NCBI GenBank assembly: GCA_002325785.1
Contig: DCSU01000058.1
Location: 250-5,603, forward strand
Origin: Bacteroidales bacterium UBA1458
Lineage (GTDB): Bacteria; Bacteroidota; Bacteroidia; Bacteroidales; VadinHA17
Direction of reading: 5' to 3'
DNA: 5,354 nucleotides
The notes beneath the pieces are model-generated. The model was given only the letters and a program-made list of their open reading frames with translations, was not told where the DNA came from and made no database searches. The stretch's first letter is position 1. The number at the start of each line of letters is the position of its first letter. A program made the position numbers and the translations under genes. This document shows, piece by piece, positions 1 to 5,354 of this stretch.

Positions 1-1
1 A

Positions 2-1588
2 TACGGTTCTGAGATCATGACACCCAATCTTGACCGGCTGGCGGCAGATGGGATGCGTTTCACTCACTTCTACAACACCGCACGGTGCAGTCCCAGTCGT
101 GCCTCACTGCTGACCGGGCTCTACCCACACCAGGCCGCAATGGGCCACCTTGCAACACGGCCGTTATGGGATGAAGCCGGTTATCTTGATGATCTTAACA
201 GAAATAGCGCAACAATTGCTGAACTGCTGAAAGATGCCGGTTATTCTACATGGATGGCAGGCAAATGGCACCTGTACGGCATGAATGCATCAAATCTCCC
301 GGACCAGACTGCTGTTGACACCAGCAACTGGCCCCTGCAGCGCGGGTTTGAACGCTTCTTCGGGAACCTCAGCGGCTCATGCAGCTACTGGGATCCCTTT
401 TCACTTTTAAGCAACAATGATTTCATAGCCCCGGGTGAAAACTTCTATTACACTGACGCCATCAGCGACACCGTGGTGAAATTTATAAGGGAGCGTGATG
501 AAGACAAGCCCTTTTTCTGTTACGTGGCATACTATGCAGCCCACTGGCCCCTTCATGCCCCTGAAGATGAAATAGCAAAATACAGGGGAGTATATGACAT
601 TGGCTGGGACTCACTCAGAATGGAACGCTTCAACAGGCAGAAGGAACTGGGTGTGGTAACTGAAAACCACAGACTCACTGAGCGGCCGGAATCAATAGAG
701 GCCTGGGAAGATGAGCCTATGAAAGAATGGCAGTCGCGCCGCATGGAAACCTACGCCGCAATGATCGACGTGATGGACCAGGGCATCGGACGGATAATTG
801 CTGCACTGGATGAGAGCGGAGAGCTTGATAACACCATTATATTATATATGCAGGATAACGGCGGTTGCGCCGAGCCGGTTCTCACCAACAAGATGGCAGC
901 GCCGCTGACGGAAGAGCAAAAAGAGCTGAAACCCTACCCCTATGATCAGATCCTTAAGGTAAGGAAACCGGAATACACCCGTGATGGAAGGTTCATCCGC
1001 AGCGGCAGGGGTGTCATGGCAGGTCCCGCCGACACATGGGTGGCCTATGGCGAAGACTGGGCCAACGCAAGCAACACACCTTTCAAGCTCTATAAGTCGT
1101 GGGTCCATGAAGGAGGAATTACAACCCCTCTGATTGTCCACTGGCCGGCAGGCTTGCGGCAGAAAGGCGTCATCAACACCCAGACGGGTCACCTCATTGA
1201 CATCATGCCAACATGCCTCGAGCTTGCAGGAGTTAGTTATCCTGAAGAATTCAACGGCACCGCGGCAACTCCGCCCGAGGGCATCAGCCTGCTCCCCGCA
1301 TTTGCAGGAAGAAAGCTCGACCGCGAGTTCCTCTTATGGGAACATGAAGGTAACAGGGCCATCAGGATAGACAACTGGAAGCTCGTGTCAAAGGTCGGCG
1401 AACAGATGAAATTCAACCCTGAGGATGAAAATGCCTGGGAACTGTACGACCTGGAAAGCGACCCCTCGGAGACCGAAAACCTGGCTGCCAGGTATCCTGA
1501 CAGGGTGAAGAAGATGGCTGCAAAATGGGAGGAGGAAGCTATCAGGCTGAAGGTGAAGCCCTGGCCATGGGACAATCACCTGGAGTAA
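2..1588 (+). CDS. Cys-type (formylglycine) sulfatase, probable arylsulfatase of the S1_4-like group; 5' end outside the window
   Basis: The product should hydrolyse a sulfate ester, probably in the periplasm. The reading frame is open from base 2 (YGSEI before the first Met at 17) and enters in the middle of the typical sulfatase N-terminal motif (CYGS..TPNLDRLA), so the Met at 17 is internal. The true start, any signal peptide and the first Asp pair of the metal site lie upstream. Numbering from that Met, the active-site motif CSPSRASLLTG has Cys24 (bases 86-88), the residue converted to formylglycine, followed by Arg28. Other conserved elements are GKWHL (Lys83, His85), AAHWPLHAP (His176), the metal-binding DNGG (Asp280, Asn281), and LYKSWVHEGG (Lys360, His364) followed by TPLIVHWP. 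The C-terminal WELYDLESDPSETENLA motif is also typical of sulfatases. The first-Met-to-stop length is 523 residues, and the family usually has some tens more at the N-terminus. Assignment to S1_4 is from remembered motif resemblance (YPHQAAMGH, YKSWVHEGG). The natural substrate is unknown. A maturation enzyme (anSME or FGE) is needed and is not in this window. Confidence 0.95.
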   Translation, partial: YGSEIMTPNLDRLAADGMRFTHFYNTARCSPSRASLLTGLYPHQAAMGHLATRPLWDEAGYLDDLNRNSATIAELLKDAGYSTWMAGKWHLYGMNASNLPDQTAVDTSNWPLQRGFERFFGNLSGSCSYWDPFSLLSNNDFIAPGENFYYTDAISDTVVKFIRERDEDKPFFCYVAYYAAHWPLHAPEDEIAKYRGVYDIGWDSLRMERFNRQKELGVVTENHRLTERPESIEAWEDEPMKEWQSRRMETYAAMIDVMDQGIGRIIAALDESGELDNTIILYMQDNGGCAEPVLTNKMAAPLTEEQKELKPYPYDQILKVRKPEYTRDGRFIRSGRGVMAGPADTWVAYGEDWANASNTPFKLYKSWVHEGGITTPLIVHWPAGLRQKGVINTQTGHLIDIMPTCLELAGVSYPEEFNGTAATPPEGISLLPAFAGRKLDREFLLWEHEGNRAIRIDNWKLVSKVGEQMKFNPEDENAWELYDLESDPSETENLAARYPDRVKKMAAKWEEEAIRLKVKPWPWDNHLE

Positions 1589-1612
1589 CCGTTGATAACA
1601 TGATTTAACATA

Positions 1613-1628
1613 AACTTAATCATAAGTT
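1613..1628. repeat. AT-rich inverted repeat between the sulfatase and glpT
   Basis: A perfect 6-base inverted repeat, AACTTA (1613-1618) and TAAGTT (1623-1628), is separated by the 4-base loop ATCA. The stem has only one G-C pair per arm and no T-run follows, so it makes a poor intrinsic terminator. It could be a small operator-like palindrome ahead of glpT, or chance in AT-rich intergenic sequence. Confidence 0.4.
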
Positions 1629-1660
1629 GAACTGAAGGAAATAAAGAATGATAATATTTG
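1627..1660 (+). promoter_or_regulatory. Weak candidate Bacteroidetes-type promoter for glpT-HAD-glpQ
   Basis: TAATATTTG (1652-1660) resembles the Bacteroidetes -7 element TAnnTTTG but with three instead of two bases between TA and TTTG. A TTG (1627-1629) lies 22 bases upstream of the TA and could be a poor -33 element. The location is sensible: it is the only gap longer than 50 bases in the window, about 40 bases before the glpT start. The match is imperfect and could be chance. If real, it would separate transcription of the three-gene unit from the sulfatase, and the inverted repeat at 1613-1628 would overlap its upstream element. Confidence 0.2.
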
Positions 1661-1698
1661 GCCCCGGAATCATGAAAAGCGAACAACCCAACCTGTGA
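1648..1698 (+). other. Possible short leader ORF upstream of glpT
   Basis: An ATG at 1648 opens a 16-codon frame (peptide MIIFGPGIMKSEQPNL) ending at TGA 1696-1698, four bases before the glpT ATG. A purine-rich AAGGAA lies at 1635-1640, at a plausible Shine-Dalgarno distance. A second in-frame ATG is at 1672. The peptide has no attenuation-like run of one amino acid. It conflicts with the promoter candidate at 1652-1660, since both cannot operate as drawn. It is recorded as a possibility only; an ORF this short is expected by chance. Confidence 0.12.
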
Positions 1699-1702
1699 TC
1701 CT

Positions 1703-3154
1703 ATGATTAACTTTCTTAAACCGCCACCCTACAAAGATCCCCTTCCGGAAGAGAAGGTTGATGCCGCCTACAAAAGACTGCGCCTGCAGGTCTTCCTCGG
1801 CGCCTTTCTGGGATATGCAGCCTATTACCTTGTCAGGAAGAACCTCGCCCTTGCCATCCCCGGGATGATACAGCCTCTGGAGAACGGCGGGCTGGGATAC
1901 ACCAAGCTGCAGCTCGGCATCGCATTGTCAGCCATCTCAATCGCCTACGCCTTCAGCAAGTTCCTCATGGGAGCCCTCTCTGACAGGTCCGATGCAAGGA
2001 AGTTCCTGGTGATAGGGCTTGTGCTGTCAGCTTCCCTGATGATGTGCGTCGGACTTTTTCCCTTTGCTACCAGCTCGGTAGGCATCATCTTCGCCTTCAT
2101 GCTGGTCATAGGCTGGCTGGCAGGAATGGGATGGCCTCCCTGCGGCAGGATTATGGTGCACTGGTTCTCTCACAACGAGCGAAGCTTCAAAATGGGGGTC
2201 TGGAACACCTCACATACCGTCGGCAGCGGCCTGATGGGAAACCTGGCCGCATGGGGCACTCTGCTCATCGGTGGCTTTTTTGTGGCAGACATTGGCGGTG
2301 GCGTAATGGTTGAACAGAGCTGGAGAGCAGTATTTGTGCTGCCAAGCGCGGTAGCACTCATCATAGCCCTCTTCTGCTGGTGGGCCCTCAGGGATACTCC
2401 GCAGTCGTGCGGACTGCCTTCAATAGACAGATACAGGAATGATATCCCGGCGCAGAAGGAGATGAGTTCCGACAAGAAAATACCCGTAAAGGAGCTCTTT
2501 GTAAATTACATTTTCAAAAATAGGATACTGTGGCTGATAGCCCTGGCAAATGTCTTTGTCTATCTGATACGTTACGGCATCGCCGACTGGGCCCCTACAT
2601 ACACTGAGGAGGCCGGGCTGCTGACAAGCGAACAGGGGAAAATGGCCTTCTCGCTGCACAACTACGCGGGCGTTCCCGGCATGATTCTGATCGGATGGAT
2701 ATCATCAAAAGTCTTTAAAGGCAGATGCGCACCGGCAAACGTGATCTTTATGGTGCTGGTGCTTCTGAGTATCATCCTCTACTGGCAGGCAGCACCGGTA
2801 GCATCCTTTCTCGCAGAGGCATTTTCAACAGACCCTGACGCTACCAGGGTCACCGTAGTCTACTCCGCCCTGATAGCAATCGGTTTCTTTATCTACGGTC
2901 CGGTGGCACTCATAGGTGTTCAGGCTATCAACCTGGTGCCGAAAAATGCTGCAGGCACCGCAGCCGGATTTGTTGGTCTCTTCGGATACCTGATCGGCGA
3001 TGCCCTGCTCTCAAAAGTGCTCATCGGAGCTGTGGCAGATAATGTAAGCCTCGGCTGGAATGCAACCTTCTGGATAATGATCGTGGCAAGCATTCTTGCC
3101 GCAATCTTCTCGGCAACCACCTGGAAAAAAGAAAAAGCAACATACCTCGGATAA
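1703..3154 (+). CDS. glpT: Glycerol-3-phosphate transporter (GlpT, MFS organophosphate:phosphate antiporter)
   Basis: This is an inner-membrane antiporter expected to import glycerol-3-phosphate in exchange for inorganic phosphate. The 483 residues give about 12 hydrophobic helices, with a long hydrophilic stretch at about 231-270 between the two six-helix halves. GlpT signatures run throughout: FLGAFLGYAAYYLVRKN near the N-terminus, the MFS loop GALSDRSDARKF (90-101), GMGWPPCGR, VWNTSHTVG, RDTPQSCGLP (230-239) and AAGTAAGFVGLFGYL (from 416). The three substrate-site residues known from E. coli GlpT are present: Arg45, His171 (His165 in E. coli) and Arg290 (Arg269 in E. coli). This pattern fits GlpT better than the hexose-phosphate carrier UhpT. 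The protein is about 30 residues longer than E. coli GlpT, with the extra residues in predicted periplasmic loops. ATG 1703 is chosen because the frame has a TGA at 1673-1675 and no ATG between, and the MINFLKPPPYKDPLP start aligns with E. coli MLSIFKPAPHKARLP. No clear Shine-Dalgarno is seen. The HAD gene follows after 12 bases. Confidence 0.96.
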   Translation: MINFLKPPPYKDPLPEEKVDAAYKRLRLQVFLGAFLGYAAYYLVRKNLALAIPGMIQPLENGGLGYTKLQLGIALSAISIAYAFSKFLMGALSDRSDARKFLVIGLVLSASLMMCVGLFPFATSSVGIIFAFMLVIGWLAGMGWPPCGRIMVHWFSHNERSFKMGVWNTSHTVGSGLMGNLAAWGTLLIGGFFVADIGGGVMVEQSWRAVFVLPSAVALIIALFCWWALRDTPQSCGLPSIDRYRNDIPAQKEMSSDKKIPVKELFVNYIFKNRILWLIALANVFVYLIRYGIADWAPTYTEEAGLLTSEQGKMAFSLHNYAGVPGMILIGWISSKVFKGRCAPANVIFMVLVLLSIILYWQAAPVASFLAEAFSTDPDATRVTVVYSALIAIGFFIYGPVALIGVQAINLVPKNAAGTAAGFVGLFGYLIGDALLSKVLIGAVADNVSLGWNATFWIMIVASILAAIFSATTWKKEKATYLG

Positions 3155-3166
3155 TAACTGAAACCC

Positions 3167-4096
3167 ATGAAGCGACTCATATCAATAGCATTGTTTCTGG
3201 TCATCTGCCTCGAGGCGACACTGGATGCCCAGACATACCGCCGGATATACGGATGGTCCGAAGAGATCAATGACCAGATTGAGGGATTCCTCAACGGAAC
3301 CATCCCCATGACCCTGCGCAAGGTTGCAGTTTTTGACTGCGATGGCACCACCTTCGGACAGGTGCCATATTACCTGGCGGATGAATCCCTCTATCGCTAT
3401 GCTGATAATGTGCTGAAAGAGAGAAAAGACAAGGATTCGAAAGAAAAACTCAGGATCCTTGACCGGATGGTAAAGGATGGTGACAATGTTGGCAAACCAT
3501 ATGTTGAGGACAGGGTTCATTTCCTTGCCGGACTGACGCCGGAAGAGATTGAGACTATCGGCTATGACTGCTATCGCGAATCATACCAGGGGAAGTTTTA
3601 TCCTGAGATGAAGCAGCTGATCGCCAACCTTAAGGAATACGGTTTCGAGGTGTGGATACTGACCGCTTCGCCCGAGATACTGTACCAGAAGTTCGTGGCC
3701 GAGGAGTTCGGCATCTCAAATGTAAATGTCGTTGGTGCGAAATGCGTAATCAGGGACGGCGTCACCACCGGGGAGATCATCCCTCCCATCCCGCAGGATG
3801 ACGGTAAGGCACATTCGATAGAGACATTCATAAAAGCCACCCCGCTGATAGTAGGCGGCAACAGTCGCGGCGACATGGATATGATCAATGAGTCAGCCGG
3901 TCTGAAGATTGTGGTCAATCCTGATAATGTGACGGTGCGGGGCCCGGAAGACGGAGCTATGGCCGGCCATACAGTAAAATCCTACTGGGAGAAAGAGGGC
4001 GCACTGATAGTGAAATGTGATGACGTCCGCAACCCGAAAGTAAAATTTCACACAGAGGATTGGAAAATAAGAGAAAACAGAGCTAACCCCAAATGA
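3167..4096 (+). CDS. Secreted HAD-superfamily phosphatase (phosphoserine-phosphatase-like, subclass IB)
   Basis: This is a predicted periplasmic phosphomonoesterase of the haloacid dehalogenase superfamily (309 residues). All four HAD motifs are visible: motif I FDCDGTT with nucleophile Asp57 and acid/base Asp59; motif II WILTAS with Thr166; motif III Lys214 in DDGKAHS; and motif IV GGNSRGDMDM with Asp236 as the likely Mg ligand. The roughly 100 residues between motifs I and II are rich in charged helical sequence, as expected for a C1 (helical) cap. The N-terminus is a typical Sec signal: MKR, then a hydrophobic core (LISIALFLVICL) and a probable cleavage site after Ala21 (LDA before Gln22). 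Cys14 sits within the core without a proper lipobox, so a soluble periplasmic protein is more likely than a lipoprotein. The gene lies 12 bases after glpT (tandem TAA stops) and 3 bases before glpQ. The substrate is unknown; glycerol-3-phosphate or a phosphorylated head group such as phosphocholine are inferences from context. Secreted HAD phosphocholine phosphatases (PchP of Pseudomonas) are a known precedent. Confidence 0.9.
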   Translation: MKRLISIALFLVICLEATLDAQTYRRIYGWSEEINDQIEGFLNGTIPMTLRKVAVFDCDGTTFGQVPYYLADESLYRYADNVLKERKDKDSKEKLRILDRMVKDGDNVGKPYVEDRVHFLAGLTPEEIETIGYDCYRESYQGKFYPEMKQLIANLKEYGFEVWILTASPEILYQKFVAEEFGISNVNVVGAKCVIRDGVTTGEIIPPIPQDDGKAHSIETFIKATPLIVGGNSRGDMDMINESAGLKIVVNPDNVTVRGPEDGAMAGHTVKSYWEKEGALIVKCDDVRNPKVKFHTEDWKIRENRANPK

Positions 4097-4099
4097 ACC

Positions 4100-5308
4100 A
4101 TGATGATGAAGAGAGGAGTTGTTTATACAGCCTTGCTGGCAGCCTTGCTGACAGGATGCGCGTCAAAAGATGCACCAGCAACAGGAAAGGTGCAGGATTA
4201 TATGCCTGACAACGCTGTGATAGCCCACCGCGGAACCATATACTGGGCTCCGGAGCTAACTGAGGCTGCCTTTCGCTGGGCACGCAACACCGGCGCCGAT
4301 TACCTGGAGCTTGATGTGCAAAGGTCAAAAGACAGCGTGCTGATCATCATGCACGACAAGACCTTTAAACGTACAACAGACGTGGCGGAGAAGTTCCCCG
4401 GAAGAGAAGCTGACCCCATCAGCAGCTTTACCATGGAAGAGATAATGCAGCTCGATGCAGGCAGCGCCTTCAATAAAAAGAATCCTGAACAGGCACGGCA
4501 GAGTTACATCGGCCAGAACGTGCTGGTTTTTGAAGATGTATTCCGCATCGCCGAAGGCAAAATAATAAAACGTGATGCAAGCGGTAACCGTGTGTTCACG
4601 AAAAATGATAGTGGCATATATCACTTTGAATATGAAGCCGATCCGGCAGAAAACGGGCACAGGCCCGGGATTTATATCGAATTAAAGATTCCCGATATAT
4701 ACCCCGGATTGGAGGAGCAGGTATATGACGAGTTGACACGGTTCGGGTGGAACCCGCTCGAAGGTGATGAAATAAGCGCTGAGGAACCATTTTATAAGGG
4801 AGATAAAGTCAACGTCGGACACACCAGGGGCAAAATTCTTGTCCAGACATTCTCGCGCCCGGGGATGATGAATTTCAAAAGGGTTTTTGGCGAGAAGGTG
4901 CTTGCAAGCTTCCTTATTGGTAATCCGAAAACCAATGAATTCGCCAAAGATGAGGTGACTGATGAGATCATTGCTTTCGCAAAGGAGAGCGGTGCACAGT
5001 TCATAGGCACAAACCTTGGAGATGACAATGACGGCCTCTCTCCTGCTTTCGCAGAGAAGATACATGCGGCAGGGCTCAAGGCTAACATCTACTCCATCAA
5101 CACCGTTGAGCAGATGGAGAAGTATTTCGGCCCGGAGACAGGCAGAAAGGCCGCTCCGCTTGCAGACGGCATGATCACCAACCGTACCGACCTCACCATC
5201 GATTTCTATCATGAGCGCAAGATCCGCAAGCCGGGGACGACCCAGACACCTCAGGAGGTACTTGCAGAGCTTGGTTATGATGACATCAAGGTCGAAATAA
5301 TTTTATAG
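4100..5308 (+). CDS. glpQ: Glycerophosphodiester phosphodiesterase, lipoprotein (GlpQ-type)
   Basis: This enzyme hydrolyses glycerophosphodiesters (for example glycerophosphocholine or glycerophosphoethanolamine) to glycerol-3-phosphate and an alcohol, feeding GlpT. The 402-residue product begins with a lipoprotein signal: MMMKR, a hydrophobic stretch, then lipobox LLTGC with Cys20 as the lipidated residue. It is therefore membrane-anchored, facing the periplasm or possibly the surface. The GDPD TIM-barrel signatures follow: VIAHRG (His43, Arg44), APELT with Glu52 (usually PENT), YLELDV (Glu70, Asp72), the catalytic IIMHD (His85), and YIELK (Glu194, Lys196). The C-terminal barrel strand reads DGMITNRTD where most relatives have DG.[FIV]TD.P. 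Residues of about 150-190 form an insertion before YIELK, and about 30 residues extend past the barrel. The start is ambiguous among three consecutive ATGs (4100, 4103, 4106), and the choice hardly alters the signal peptide. The 3-base gap after the HAD stop suggests translational coupling. H. influenzae GlpQ (protein D) is a lipoprotein precedent, whereas E. coli GlpQ is soluble. Confidence 0.95.
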   Translation: MMMKRGVVYTALLAALLTGCASKDAPATGKVQDYMPDNAVIAHRGTIYWAPELTEAAFRWARNTGADYLELDVQRSKDSVLIIMHDKTFKRTTDVAEKFPGREADPISSFTMEEIMQLDAGSAFNKKNPEQARQSYIGQNVLVFEDVFRIAEGKIIKRDASGNRVFTKNDSGIYHFEYEADPAENGHRPGIYIELKIPDIYPGLEEQVYDELTRFGWNPLEGDEISAEEPFYKGDKVNVGHTRGKILVQTFSRPGMMNFKRVFGEKVLASFLIGNPKTNEFAKDEVTDEIIAFAKESGAQFIGTNLGDDNDGLSPAFAEKIHAAGLKANIYSINTVEQMEKYFGPETGRKAAPLADGMITNRTDLTIDFYHERKIRKPGTTQTPQEVLAELGYDDIKVEIIL

Positions 5309-5350
5309 AGTTTATAAGGTTAGTTTTCTGAGATCAGGGGTGTTCGCCAT

Positions 5351-5354
5351 ATGA
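5351..5354 (+). CDS. Possible start codon of a downstream gene (cut by the window end)
   Basis: ATG at 5351-5353 is preceded by AGGGG (5336-5340) at ten bases' distance, a plausible ribosome binding site, and lies 42 bases after the glpQ stop in the same direction. Only one codon is visible, so the product cannot be judged. The spacer 5309-5350 shows no hairpin followed by a T-run, so the transcription unit could continue. Confidence 0.3.

Noticed and set aside
17..19. ATG at 17 as the sulfatase start
   Set aside because: Upstream codons YGSEI continue the conserved sulfatase N-terminal motif, and the metal-binding Asp pair would be missing. The Met is internal and the gene starts before the window.
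842..1192. 116-codon antisense open frame inside the sulfatase
   Set aside because: The + strand here encodes the DNGG and YKSWVHEGG motifs. The antisense translation, rich in Cys and Pro, looks non-biological.
1613..1660. Intrinsic terminator after the sulfatase
   Set aside because: The only hairpin has a weak AT-rich 6-base stem and no following T-run.
1703..3154. Hexose-phosphate carrier UhpT or phosphoglycerate carrier PgtP instead of GlpT
   Set aside because: The GYAAYYLVRKN, GMGWPPCGR, RDTPQSCGLP and AAGTAAGFVGLFGYL segments match GlpT much more closely than the UhpT sequence recalled, and glpQ is adjacent.
3206..3211. Lipobox at Cys14 of the HAD protein
   Set aside because: Ile precedes the Cys where Gly, Ala or Ser is needed, and the Cys lies in the hydrophobic core. 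An ordinary signal peptide is more likely.
2920..3351. 143-codon antisense open frame across the glpT/HAD junction
   Set aside because: It overlaps two well-supported + strand genes and shows no recognisable family motif.
4682..5212. 176-codon antisense open frame inside glpQ
   Set aside because: It lies wholly within a gene with clear GDPD motifs on the other strand, and its translation has no recognisable domain. It is a codon-usage shadow.
5309..5350. Promoter (TAGTTTTC, a near match to TAnnTTTG) or terminator after glpQ
   Set aside because: One mismatch in a short degenerate motif, with no upstream TTTG at a suitable distance. No hairpin was found either.

Overview
The window carries four genes, all on the + strand: a 5'-truncated sulfatase, a GlpT-type glycerol-3-phosphate transporter, a secreted HAD-family phosphatase, and a lipoprotein GlpQ-type glycerophosphodiester phosphodiesterase. 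The last four bases may be the start of a further gene. Coding density is high, with no RNA gene, CRISPR array or mobile element visible. Base composition looks roughly balanced between AT and GC.

The likely host is a Gram-negative bacterium of the Bacteroidetes/Bacteroidota type, probably from a sulfatase-rich group. The reasons are an S1_4-like Cys-type sulfatase, exported enzymes (a signal peptide on one, a lipobox on another), gene starts without clear Shine-Dalgarno sequences, and a weak Bacteroidetes-like promoter motif. This is an inference from style and gene content, not a proof. Other sulfatase-rich phyla such as Planctomycetes or Kiritimatiellota are not formally excluded.

Layout: positions 2-1588 hold the sulfatase, whose N-terminus lies outside the window. 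Positions 1589-1702 are the only sizeable gap (114 bases). It holds an AT-rich inverted repeat, a weak promoter candidate and a possible 16-codon leader ORF. Positions 1703-5308 hold glpT, the HAD phosphatase and glpQ, separated by only 12 and 3 bases, so they are almost certainly one transcription unit. Positions 5309-5350 are a short spacer without a recognisable terminator.

Working model: the GlpQ lipoprotein, in the periplasm or at the outer membrane, splits glycerophosphodiesters (deacylated phospholipids) into glycerol-3-phosphate and an alcohol. GlpT brings glycerol-3-phosphate across the inner membrane in exchange for phosphate. The HAD phosphatase between them is predicted to be exported. 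It could remove phosphate from glycerol-3-phosphate or from a phosphorylated head group such as phosphocholine, but its substrate cannot be read from the sequence. The sulfatase lies upstream in the same direction and may or may not belong to the same pathway. The most interesting point is the insertion of a secreted HAD phosphatase into an otherwise classical glpT-glpQ pair, next to a sulfatase. I see no strong evidence of an entirely new system.
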